A DNA stretch of 48,314 nucleotides from an uncultured Amphritea sp. GTDB taxonomy: Bacteria > Pseudomonadota > Gammaproteobacteria > Pseudomonadales > Balneatricaceae. Within the stretch, counting starts at the first letter, position 1; each line of letters begins with the position of its first letter. Under the pieces are notes generated by a model. It was not told where the DNA came from. It saw nothing but the letters and a program-made list of their open reading frames with translations, and did not search any database. The stretch covers positions 1 through 48,314 of the forward strand of contig NZ_CAKZLP010000002.1 of assembly GCF_937127095.1 (NCBI RefSeq). Direction: 5' to 3'. Position numbers and translations under genes: made by a program. Of the stretch, positions 24,992 through 32,551 are shown piece by piece.

Positions 24992-25708
24992 ATGTTCACA
25001 AAAAATAAAAACAGATGGTTATTATTTAATCAAATCAGACTTTGTATACTATGCGGTTTACACCCCGCATCCGCCACTCAGGTGTGTAACGCCTGTATCG
25101 ATGACCTGCCCTGGATCACTAACGCCTGCCAACGCTGCGCCAATCCACTTATAACCGGCAAACAATCTCAGGTTATCTGTCCTACGTGTCAGAAAAAGTC
25201 ACCGCCGTTTACCCAGGTGATTGCGCCCTTTGAGTACCGGTTTCCGATTGATCAGCTGATTCAACTGGCTAAATTTAATGGCCAGGCCCACTATCTCAAC
25301 CCGATGGCAGACCTACTCAGTGATCACCTGCACGATAAACCGATGCCCGAGTTGATTATCCCTGTACCTCTGCATCGAAAACGACTGCAGGAGCGCCAGT
25401 ACAATCAGGCTGCACTGCTGGCACACAGAGTTGCACGCAACCTGGGCGTTCCCTTTAGTAACCGCCTGCTGATCAAAACAGAAAACACACCACACCAGGC
25501 AGAACTGGACCGCAAAGCTCGCAGCAAAAATCTACGCAACAGTTTTCACTGTGTCGGTTCGCCGCCGGCGTCCGTCGCGGTGGTAGATGATGTGATGACC
25601 ACCGGCACCACTGCAGCAGAAATTAGCAAGGTTCTCAAAGCAGCGGGCTGTCAGCAGGTTTATATCTGGATCGTCGCGCGCACGCCAAAAGAGTTGCATT
25701 TATTCTGA
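24992..25708 (+). CDS. comF: ComF family phosphoribosyltransferase-like protein
   Basis: 238 residues. The N-terminal zinc region has four CxxC pairs (C18/C21, C32/C35, C46/C49, C63/C66). The C-terminal PRTase-like domain has the PRPP motif VAVVDDVMTTGTTAAE. Homologues are needed for DNA uptake in competent bacteria or act in DNA or iron metabolism (GntX); the role here is unproven. Placement next to bioB is common in gammaproteobacteria. Confidence 0.9.
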   Translation: MFTKNKNRWLLFNQIRLCILCGLHPASATQVCNACIDDLPWITNACQRCANPLITGKQSQVICPTCQKKSPPFTQVIAPFEYRFPIDQLIQLAKFNGQAHYLNPMADLLSDHLHDKPMPELIIPVPLHRKRLQERQYNQAALLAHRVARNLGVPFSNRLLIKTENTPHQAELDRKARSKNLRNSFHCVGSPPASVAVVDDVMTTGTTAAEISKVLKAAGCQQVYIWIVARTPKELHLF

Positions 25709-25827
25709 TTTGGCGCTCTTATTACTGTGTAATCAGAAAGTTAACTTTTTCTGTTATGAGCTTATTTCAGTTCTGAGATTGAAAAAAATAATAAACCTTC
25801 CTGCTATACCTCAGTAAGGAGTCCGCA

Positions 25828-27627
25828 ATGGATCTGAGCAATATTGGTGACCTGATTGGCGGCCTGGGCCTCTTCCTGCTCGGCATGCAGCTAATGACCG
25901 ATGGCTTAAAACGTGCTGCCGGCCAGACATTACGTAAAGTTCTTGAAGCCGCCACCCGGTCCAGACTGCGAGGCTTGTTATCCGGCACAGCGATAACCGC
26001 ATTAGTTAATTCATCCAGTGCCGTCACTGTCGCCACCATCGGTTTTGTTAATGCGGGCCTGCTGAATCTGGGGCAATCGGTGGCCGTCATTTATGGCTGC
26101 AATATCGGCAGCACCATGACTGGCTGGCTGGTTGCGACTATCGGTTTCAATTTCAATATCAATGCGTTTGCACTGCCAATGATCGGGGCAGGCATGACAA
26201 TGCGCCTCGTCGGTGGGGAAAAACGTTACGCCCACCTGGGCACTACACTGACCGGGTTTGGGCTTTTCTTTATCGGCTTGTCATTTCTTAAAGATACCTT
26301 TAACGGACTCGAGAACAGCATCCCGTTTGAGGCCATTAGTCAGACAAGCTATGGCCTGGCTCTGTTTGTACTGGCGGGATTCATTCTGACCGTTCTCATT
26401 CAGTCTTCCGGTGCAGCCATGGCGATCACGCTATCGATGGCGTCAACCGGAGCAATTCCTTTAGCGACAGCAGGCGCTTTGGTTATTGGTGCTAATCTGG
26501 GCACTACCTCCACCGCAGCACTATCCGTCATCGGCGCTACATCAAATGCCAAACGGATCGCCTGCGCTCATGTGTTCTTCAACCTGATTACCGGTACAGT
26601 CGGGTTGCTCCTGCTGATAGGGCTGGCGGGAATAATAAACCGATCAAATCTTCAGCAGAGCGTCGACATGGTTATTCTGCTGGCTCTGTTTCACACCCTG
26701 TTTAATGTTGTCGGGGTGCTTATCATGTGGCCAATTACGGCACCGATGGTTGCATTTTTAAAGACTCGGTTCCGTCGTGAAGATGAAGATCTTGCTAAGG
26801 TCCGCTTTCTGGACAAAAACATTCTCGAAACCCCGCCTCTGGCAGTTGATGCGATGACCCGGGAACTGGGCAGGGTCAGCCGGATGGCCTCAACCCTGGC
26901 AAAAGAAGCGCTCAGTGCTGAAACAAGCGACGTCCATCATGTCCAGACACAGGTGCAAATCATCAATAAACTGGTCATTGAGATCGGCAAGTTCAATCAA
27001 AAGCTGGCACAACAGCAGATTGGTGAAGAGATCTCACAGATTCTCCCCAGCGCGATGCGGGTAGCCCGTTACTTTAATGAGATGGCGAGACTCTCTGGCC
27101 TTATTGTCCAGTACAGTGAACGGTTTCATCAGATTAACGACAGTAATACCCAGCAGGATATCTATGAGCTGAAAAAAATCACCACAAAGATGCTTGATGC
27201 TTCGGTGATTAATGATGAAGAGGTCAATGCGGCGTCTGACAGCCGTGCGATATTGCATAAGCTGGAGAAGAAATACCAGAAGATCAAACAGCATGTGCTT
27301 GATGCGATGATCGCCGGCCGCCTCAGCCCCGATGAAGGTACCGAGCTACTGGATTCACTTAGCCATATTCATCGACTGGGAGAACAGGCGGAGAAAAGCA
27401 CCCGTTACTGGAGCAGCCTGATGCCAGTTGAACATCGCGCACCGATTACATCTGATACAGAAGCGACAAAGCCCCTGGAAACTGAGAGCCTTCAGCTTAC
27501 GGACAGCCCTGAGCCAACCGAGAGCCTTCAGCCAACCGAAAGCCCTCAGGGGTCTGATGATACGGTGGACAGTGACGTCGTAAATAGCGAGGCTGATCAC
27601 GCAGCCGCCCGAAAAGTCAGCGGATGA
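25828..27627 (+). CDS. Na/Pi cotransporter family protein with PhoU-like tail
   Basis: Inner-membrane sodium-phosphate cotransporter (NptA/PNaS type), 599 residues. Two repeats carry the family signatures VNSSSAVTVATIGFVNAG (about 62-79) and QSSGAAMAITLSMASTG (about 191-207), with 8-9 membrane helices to about residue 310. A helical PhoU-like cytoplasmic domain runs about 330-540. The last 50 residues are a low-complexity acidic tail of short repeats (T/P-E-S-L-Q). The ribosome binding site AAGGAG precedes the ATG. No convincing Pho box upstream. Confidence 0.92.
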   Translation: MDLSNIGDLIGGLGLFLLGMQLMTDGLKRAAGQTLRKVLEAATRSRLRGLLSGTAITALVNSSSAVTVATIGFVNAGLLNLGQSVAVIYGCNIGSTMTGWLVATIGFNFNINAFALPMIGAGMTMRLVGGEKRYAHLGTTLTGFGLFFIGLSFLKDTFNGLENSIPFEAISQTSYGLALFVLAGFILTVLIQSSGAAMAITLSMASTGAIPLATAGALVIGANLGTTSTAALSVIGATSNAKRIACAHVFFNLITGTVGLLLLIGLAGIINRSNLQQSVDMVILLALFHTLFNVVGVLIMWPITAPMVAFLKTRFRREDEDLAKVRFLDKNILETPPLAVDAMTRELGRVSRMASTLAKEALSAETSDVHHVQTQVQIINKLVIEIGKFNQKLAQQQIGEEISQILPSAMRVARYFNEMARLSGLIVQYSERFHQINDSNTQQDIYELKKITTKMLDASVINDEEVNAASDSRAILHKLEKKYQKIKQHVLDAMIAGRLSPDEGTELLDSLSHIHRLGEQAEKSTRYWSSLMPVEHRAPITSDTEATKPLETESLQLTDSPEPTESLQPTESPQGSDDTVDSDVVNSEADHAAARKVSG

Positions 27628-27673
27628 TAGACTGACAGTAAACTGAACTCATACAATAAACTGATCTTTGATA

Positions 27674-28393
27674 ATGAACTCAACTTTTACATTTGCACCG
27701 ATAGCCGTTATTCATAGCGGCTATAAAGAAAAGTTTGGTATTCCCCGACAACCGGGACTGGCCGGTTCGATGACCGCCACGGTCGAGCTTTTACCACCCT
27801 ATAACAGTGCTGATGCGGTGCGCGGACTGGAGCAGTGCAGCCATATCTGGCTGCTGTTTATTTTCAGCGCCTGCGTGGGTAAAGGCTGGTCACCCCTAGT
27901 GCGTCCGCCAAGGCTCGGCGGCAATGAAAAGCTGGGCGTGCTGGCCTCCAGATCCCCTTTCCGGCCCAACCCGGTGGGCTTATCGCCGGTGAAGTTAGAT
28001 GGGATACGTATTGAAGAGTGTCACGTGTACCTCGATGTCAGCGGGGCTGATCTGCTGGATCAGACACCGATCATTGATATTAAGCCCTACCTGCCCTACT
28101 CCGACATCATCGGAGAAGCCAGCTTCGAACTGGCCAGCCAGATCGAGACCCTCGATCTGCCAGTGACATTTTCCGACGAAGCGAATCGTGCGCTGGAGCA
28201 ACATAGCGCCCGGTTAAACCAGCCGTTGCGACAACAGATTAAAGAGGTGTTGCTGTGTGACCCCCGCCCGGCCTATCACAAAAACAACCCGCAACAACGG
28301 GAATATGGCATCCGCCTGCACGACCTCAATATTCGCTGGACCATCAGTGACACTGAGGTTCAGGTGAGCGACATCTCGATTGATCAATCATAG
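27674..28393 (+). CDS. trmO: tRNA (N6-threonylcarbamoyladenosine37-N6)-methyltransferase TrmO
   Basis: Methylates t6A37 in threonine tRNAs. The N-terminal beta-barrel domain (UPF0066/TsaA) covers about 1-140, with YKEKFGIPRQPGLA, LWLLFIFS and the signature SRSPFRPNPVGLS; then DLLDQTPIIDIKPYLPYSD and a small C-terminal domain with DPRPAYHK. The ATG at 27674 is preferred to the TTG two codons earlier. Stands alone; the convergent hvf operon terminator follows. Confidence 0.94.
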   Translation: MNSTFTFAPIAVIHSGYKEKFGIPRQPGLAGSMTATVELLPPYNSADAVRGLEQCSHIWLLFIFSACVGKGWSPLVRPPRLGGNEKLGVLASRSPFRPNPVGLSPVKLDGIRIEECHVYLDVSGADLLDQTPIIDIKPYLPYSDIIGEASFELASQIETLDLPVTFSDEANRALEQHSARLNQPLRQQIKEVLLCDPRPAYHKNNPQQREYGIRLHDLNIRWTISDTEVQVSDISIDQS

Positions 28394-28414
28394 TGCACCG
28401 ACCAGATAAGCGAC

Positions 28415-28440
28415 GAAAAAAAGCAGCGCTAAGCGCTGCT
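28415..28440 (-). terminator. Terminator of the HvfA-type RiPP operon
   Basis: On the minus strand AGCAGCGC / GCGCTGCT (28422-28440, 3-base loop) is followed by seven T. A second, weaker hairpin (GGTACT / AGTACC, 28448-28466) lies just before it. This marks the end of the hvfA-B-C-X unit. Confidence 0.88.
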
Positions 28441-28504
28441 GAAAAGAGGGTACTGAATGAAAGTACCTGAGAGCCTTACTGAGAAAACCTTTCAGATAAA
28501 CCGG

Positions 28505-29122
28505 TTACCCCTTAGCAACCGTACGAAATTTACGCGCCAGCCAATAGTCGATGCTGAAATAGCGACCGCCACCGGTAAAGAACAGACTCAGAAGCATAAC
28601 GAAGTACGTGGCCGCAAACTCGATACCGTTATTCAGTATCACCACCGACCCTTTGCCCGTCAGCCAGTCGTAGTTGCCATGCTCCTTCAGAATCTCTTTA
28701 ACCCGGCCCAGGCGCTCACTCGCTTCCATAACCTGATCATTTGCCAGCCAGCTGGTACGGTCGGCGATCGCCAGCCAGCCATTATCAATATGCACCGTCA
28801 GCGCTGCCACGATCATCGTGATCATCAGTGGAATAGAGATCCAGCGGGTTGCCAGACCAACGATCAACAACATGCCGCCAAAGAACTCTGTACCTGACGC
28901 CAGAGCTGCCAACACTTCCGGCATCGGCAGACCCAACCCCCAGTCAGGATTACCAAACCAGGCAGCAGTATCTTCAAAGTGCGAAAGCTTATTGTAGCCA
29001 GCCTGCATCAGGACCGGTGCGAGATATAAACGCAATAACAGCGGGGCAATGCCCTCGAACATGCGGGTTTTATCCAGCAGGTCATGCAGTGAGTTGGTAT
29101 GTTTTACTATTAAATTAGCCAT
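28505..29122 (-). CDS. DoxX family membrane protein of the RiPP cluster (HvfX-like)
   Basis: 205 residues from the ATG at 29122 (AGGA ribosome binding site; the TTG at 29146 is less likely). DoxX/TQO-small-subunit-like: four hydrophobic helices, RLYLAPVLMQAGYNKL near the N-terminus, and EFFGGMLLIVGLATRW. It follows hvfC by 24 bp and ends at the operon terminator. DoxX proteins recur in bufferin and HvfA clusters and are thought to take part in redox or metal handling at the membrane; the exact role is unknown. Confidence 0.88.
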   Translation of the reverse strand: MANLIVKHTNSLHDLLDKTRMFEGIAPLLLRLYLAPVLMQAGYNKLSHFEDTAAWFGNPDWGLGLPMPEVLAALASGTEFFGGMLLIVGLATRWISIPLMITMIVAALTVHIDNGWLAIADRTSWLANDQVMEASERLGRVKEILKEHGNYDWLTGKGSVVILNNGIEFAATYFVMLLSLFFTGGGRYFSIDYWLARKFRTVAKG

Positions 29123-29146
29123 TTTCAGTCCTATACCCCGCAGCAA

Positions 29147-29929
29147 TTATTGCAACGTTCCCAAAATTATCTCTTTATCCCGAAGCTGCTGCAGCACACT
29201 CAAGCCACCCGCAACAATCTGCTCGGGCTGAGGGTGCTGCATCTCTTCAGCTATCTGTTGTAACGCCTGCGCACCACTCAGATCGTTATCTTCACTGAGG
29301 ATATAGAGCAACCGGGCGGTAAGTTGATTGGTTTCCATAAACTTCACCCGATCTTCGCTGTTGCGGTACACCATGAGAAACGTGGCTTGTTCAGGTGGTT
29401 GTTCCGGCAAATAATGCTTGCCGATCCGGTGTACTGGATATTGGTACATCAGTGACCAGGCCAGTGGCGACTGCTGCGGATGCCCCTTCAACAGATCACC
29501 GCTGCCATCCACGGCAACGTCACTCTGCCTGGCCTCCGATGTATCCAGTGCCAGCTCAACCCATTCATAATGGGCAAGCTCCTGCATAAACGGATGATCC
29601 CATGCTTGCGGCTCACGCTGATTGTTCAGCCAGGTCAGAAACGCTTCCGCTATCTCCAGAAAATAGGGGGTTTGGCAGTGACAGTGAGCAAAAAAACTAC
29701 GCACCATCTGCAGCCAGTCCTCCTCCCGGGTAATCGATCTGAGTACCGGGAATCCACCGCTGATAAAACCTTCAATATTGTTAAAGAACAGTTCCCGATA
29801 GATCGCCATACGCCGCTCTTCGACCCCTTCGGGTTTTGGGTGCTTATCCGGATTACGAATATGCGCGGTAAATTGACGTTGCAGTTCGCTAAAGCTAGCG
29901 TCAGGTTTTCCGCTTTCAGATAGGTGCAT
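29147..29929 (-). CDS. hvfC: DUF2063 protein, HvfC-like RiPP maturation partner
   Basis: 260 residues. The N-terminal DUF2063 domain (PF09836, about 14-105) is shown by FSELQRQFTAHIRNP, ERRMAIYRELFFNNIEGFISGGFPVLRS and FFAHCHCQTPYFLEIAEAFL. A C-terminal domain ends in a helical winged-like segment. In known systems this protein binds the DUF692 enzyme and presents the precursor. Its ATG lies inside the 3' end of hvfB (14-bp overlap) with GGAG upstream, so production is coupled. Confidence 0.92.
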   Translation of the reverse strand: MHLSESGKPDASFSELQRQFTAHIRNPDKHPKPEGVEERRMAIYRELFFNNIEGFISGGFPVLRSITREEDWLQMVRSFFAHCHCQTPYFLEIAEAFLTWLNNQREPQAWDHPFMQELAHYEWVELALDTSEARQSDVAVDGSGDLLKGHPQQSPLAWSLMYQYPVHRIGKHYLPEQPPEQATFLMVYRNSEDRVKFMETNQLTARLLYILSEDNDLSGAQALQQIAEEMQHPQPEQIVAGGLSVLQQLRDKEIILGTLQ

Positions 29930-30779
29930 GACGATACTCCTCTGCGGTTACCGGCAGCGCCCGGCGCTGGTGATCACGAATGGTATGCAGTTCCTGTAAT
30001 AGCTGCGCCATCGGCGGAATATTGAAATCCCGTTCCAACAGGGTTGGCTTAACGCCAAACAGATCGTAGCTCTGCTGCAACAGCGCCCAGACCGGATCGA
30101 TAACGTCTGCGCCGTGGGTATCCACCAGCAGATCTTCCGCTTCGGTGTAGTGTCCGGCGACGTGGATATAGCTGATCCGCTCACCCGGAATCTGCGTCAG
30201 AAATCTGGCTGCATCGTAGTTATGATTCACGCTATTAACATAGATATTGTTCACATCCAGCAACAGATCGCAGTCCGCCTCTTTCAGCACGGCTAGGAGA
30301 AACTCGATCTCCGTCATTTCTGAACCGGGAGCCGCATAGTAGGAAACATTCTCAATCGCGATGCGCTGCTGCAAGATATCCTGTGTCTGATGGATACGGC
30401 TAACCACATGGTTAACCGCCGCTTCGGTAAAGGGGATCGGCATCAGGTCATACAGATGTCCATCATCGGTACAGTAGCTGAGATGCTCGGAGTAACCCTG
30501 AACATTGTGCAACGCCATGAAACCCTTCAGGTTACGCAGAAATTCAGTATCCAGTGGCGAAGAACCGCCCAGTGAAAGAGACAAACCATGAGCAACAAAA
30601 GGGAAACGTTCGGTATATTCACGAAACGCCCGACCAAAACGGCCACCTAATCCCATCCAGTTTTCCGGGGCGACTTCCAGAAAATCGATCTGAGAAGCAT
30701 CGACCTCAGCCAGCGTTTCAGTCATACAACGACGAAAGCCAAGGCCTGCTCCGGATACCTGAAAGGTCTCATTACTCAT
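29916..30779 (-). CDS. hvfB: DUF692 multinuclear non-heme iron oxygenase, HvfB-like RiPP maturase
   Basis: 287 residues, TIM-barrel MNIO family (relatives MbnB, TglH, BufB), expected to oxidise precursor cysteines in EGKCG motifs into thio-oxazole or oxazolone/thioamide groups. Probable iron ligands seen: H64 (VAHGLSLSLG), E98/H99 (YSEHLSY), E143 (IENVSYYA), D175 with N177/N178 (DVNNIYVN), H206 and H210 (IHVAGH), D220/H222, and E249 (LLERD). All usual positions appear intact. AAGGG precedes the ATG. It follows the precursor gene across a hairpin. Confidence 0.95.
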   Translation of the reverse strand: MSNETFQVSGAGLGFRRCMTETLAEVDASQIDFLEVAPENWMGLGGRFGRAFREYTERFPFVAHGLSLSLGGSSPLDTEFLRNLKGFMALHNVQGYSEHLSYCTDDGHLYDLMPIPFTEAAVNHVVSRIHQTQDILQQRIAIENVSYYAAPGSEMTEIEFLLAVLKEADCDLLLDVNNIYVNSVNHNYDAARFLTQIPGERISYIHVAGHYTEAEDLLVDTHGADVIDPVWALLQQSYDLFGVKPTLLERDFNIPPMAQLLQELHTIRDHQRRALPVTAEEYRHAPI

Positions 30780-30806
30780 GGTTTATCCCTTCTTTCTGTT
30801 CTCTGT

Positions 30807-30834
30807 TAATAAAAGCCCCTCAGCAGAGGGGCTT
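30807..30834 (-). terminator. Intercistronic terminator-like attenuator between hvfA and hvfB
   Basis: On the minus strand AAGCCCCTC / GAGGGGCTT (9-bp stem, 4-base loop) is followed by a T-rich tail. It lies in the 75-bp gap between the precursor and maturase genes, with no other gene boundary nearby. It would make precursor mRNA more abundant than enzyme mRNA. Confidence 0.75.
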
Positions 30835-30854
30835 GAGAGCCTGCAGACCAGTGA

Positions 30855-31244
30855 TCAACCCTGAGCTGGTTTTTTATCAGCACCGCATTTGGCTTCACCA
30901 CATTTGCCTTCGCCGTCCGCTTTGGTTTTTTTATCAGCGCCGCATTTCGCTTCACCACATTTACCTTCACCATCCGCTTTGGCTTTTTTATCAGCGCCAC
31001 ATTTTGCTTCGCCACATTTGCCTTCACCGTCCGCTTTGGCTTTTTTATCAGCACCGCATTTCGCTTCGCCGCATTTGCCTTCAGCGCTTTTGTCGTTACC
31101 GGCGACTTCATATCCGGAAGTCAGATCCTGCGCCGCAAACGGGTTATAGGAGGCTGCATTAGCCACCGGCATCATGGTCATGCCGGTCAGCAGAACAACA
31201 CCTACAGCAGCGGTCATCGGTTTAATTGAAGTCTTGATATTCAT
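30855..31244 (-). CDS. hvfA: HvfA/bufferin-like Cys-rich RiPP precursor with four EGKCG repeats
   Basis: 129 residues. A Sec-type signal peptide (about 1-30, ending VANA) precedes a linker 31-53 and four tandem repeats of 19 residues, the last truncated (EGKCGEAKCGADKKAKADG type). Each repeat has one EGKCG (55-59, 74-78, 93-97, 112-116) and one EAKCG (60-64, 79-83, 98-102, 117-121), giving eight cysteines and no others. EGKCG is the modification site in bufferins and HvfA, exported peptides that handle copper. The ribosome binding site GAGGTG precedes the ATG. First gene of the cluster, divergent from a SLAC1 channel. Confidence 0.93.
   Translation of the reverse strand: MNIKTSIKPMTAAVGVVLLTGMTMMPVANAASYNPFAAQDLTSGYEVAGNDKSAEGKCGEAKCGADKKAKADGEGKCGEAKCGADKKAKADGEGKCGEAKCGADKKTKADGEGKCGEAKCGADKKPAQG
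30858..31082 (-). repeat. Four 57-bp tandem repeats within hvfA
   Basis: In-frame coding repeats of 57 bp, nearly identical in DNA with mostly synonymous differences (GCG/GCC, TGT/TGC). Such arrays gain or lose units readily, so repeat number may vary between strains. Confidence 0.9.
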
Positions 31245-31478
31245 GGTTCACCTCGGTTAAATCACATTAATTTAGTGTTAAATAATTATCAGGTTGCCTC
31301 ACTGGGGTCTGGTCATGCGGACCTCAATTTGCGTTCCCTCTGAAGTTGTATCCACTATAAAATTGCAATCTGAAACAAAGCTGAAAGCATGAAAATAAAT
31401 TAAGTTCGATTTATCTTTATGAATAAATTAGTATATTAGCCATTTCTAATTTTAAGTCAGTCATCGAGACATAATTCT

Positions 31479-32453
31479 ATGAGCAACTTGCCAGAGCAGA
31501 CCTCCGCATCAAAGCTGGAGCACTTTCCTATCACCTTCTTTGCAATGATCATGGGTATGACCGGTTTAACCCTGGTATGGGAAAAAGCGACCACCGTGTT
31601 TGCCGCGCCCCCTATCATCGGCCATATACTGCTGACACTCACCGCCTGCCTGTTTCTGATTCTGGCATTGATATATCTGATGAAAATCATGCTAAAAACA
31701 TCTGCCGTCGTAGAAGAGTTTCAGCACCCGATTAAGCTCAGCTTCTTCCCTGCCTTCAGCATTAATATGATCCTGCTGAGTATCGCCACCCTGTCTATAT
31801 CCGAACAGTTGTCATTTATCCTCTGGAGCGTCGGTACAGCTCTGCACCTGATGCTGACGATCTATGTCTTGAATCAATGGATCCACCACATCAAGTTTCA
31901 GGTAATCCATATGACGCCCTCCTGGTTCATTCCTATCGTCGGTAATATTCTGGTGCCCATTGCAGGGGTCGAACATGGCTATACCGAACTCAGCTGGTTC
32001 TTTTTCTCGATCGGTATCATCTATTGGATTGTGCTGAAGACGCTGGTACTGAACCGCATGATGTTCCATGATCCGATGCCGCAAAAGCTGTTACCCACAA
32101 TGTTTATACTGATTGCGCCCCCCGCTGTCGGGTTTGTCTCTTATATGAAACTCAACGGTGAACTGGATAACTTTGCCCGTATCCTCTTCTATGCAGCGAT
32201 GTTTCTTCTCATACTATTAATGAGTCAGCTGCCGCGCTTTACCCGGATAAAATTCTTTCTTTCCTGGTGGGCGTACTCTTTCCCGCTGGCGGCATCCGCA
32301 ATTGCCGCTCAGCTAATGTATGTCACCCTGGGGCAACCCTTTTACTACTACCTGGCACTGGGTCTGATCAGCCTTGCAACCGTGGTCATCACTCTGCTCT
32401 TTTTCCGTACCCTGCTGGCAGTGATCCGCAATGAGATCTGTGTGCCGGAATAA
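31479..32453 (+). CDS. SLAC1 family anion channel/transporter (TehA-like)
   Basis: Integral membrane protein of 324 residues with about ten hydrophobic helices. The first part has HFPITFFAMIMGMTGLTLVWEKA, typical of the TehA/SLAC1 fold, and WFIPIVGNILVPIAG lies in the centre. Members pass anions such as chloride or nitrate, or transport dicarboxylate or tellurite. It is divergent from the RiPP precursor gene with a 234-bp AT-rich region between. A functional link to the RiPP is open. Confidence 0.88.
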   Translation: MSNLPEQTSASKLEHFPITFFAMIMGMTGLTLVWEKATTVFAAPPIIGHILLTLTACLFLILALIYLMKIMLKTSAVVEEFQHPIKLSFFPAFSINMILLSIATLSISEQLSFILWSVGTALHLMLTIYVLNQWIHHIKFQVIHMTPSWFIPIVGNILVPIAGVEHGYTELSWFFFSIGIIYWIVLKTLVLNRMMFHDPMPQKLLPTMFILIAPPAVGFVSYMKLNGELDNFARILFYAAMFLLILLMSQLPRFTRIKFFLSWWAYSFPLAASAIAAQLMYVTLGQPFYYYLALGLISLATVVITLLFFRTLLAVIRNEICVPE

Positions 32454-32480
32454 ACGCGTTGCCGATTTGCTTTCTTAATA

Positions 32481-32507
32481 AAACCGGGCTGTAATAGCCC
32501 GGTTTTT
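32481..32507 (+). terminator. Terminator after the SLAC1 gene
   Basis: AAACCGGGCT / AGCCCGGTTT with a 5-base loop followed by T. A strong Rho-independent terminator separating it from bioA. Confidence 0.9.
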
Positions 32508-32551
32508 CATTAAGATAACGTTCTTCAGGGCGTCATGAACAGGGCACATGC

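Noticed and set aside
25709..25827. Pho box before the Na/Pi cotransporter
   Set aside because: One half resembles CTGTCAT (CTGTTAT) but the second half at the proper spacing does not match.
30858..31082. CRISPR-like array
   Set aside because: The repeats are contiguous without spacers and keep a reading frame; they are coding repeats.
30889..31149. Repetitive ORFs antisense to hvfA
   Set aside because: Created by the 57-bp repeats of the precursor gene; no start context.
31245..31300. Fur box upstream of hvfA
   Set aside because: GATAAT occurs once but only about 8 of 19 consensus positions fit.
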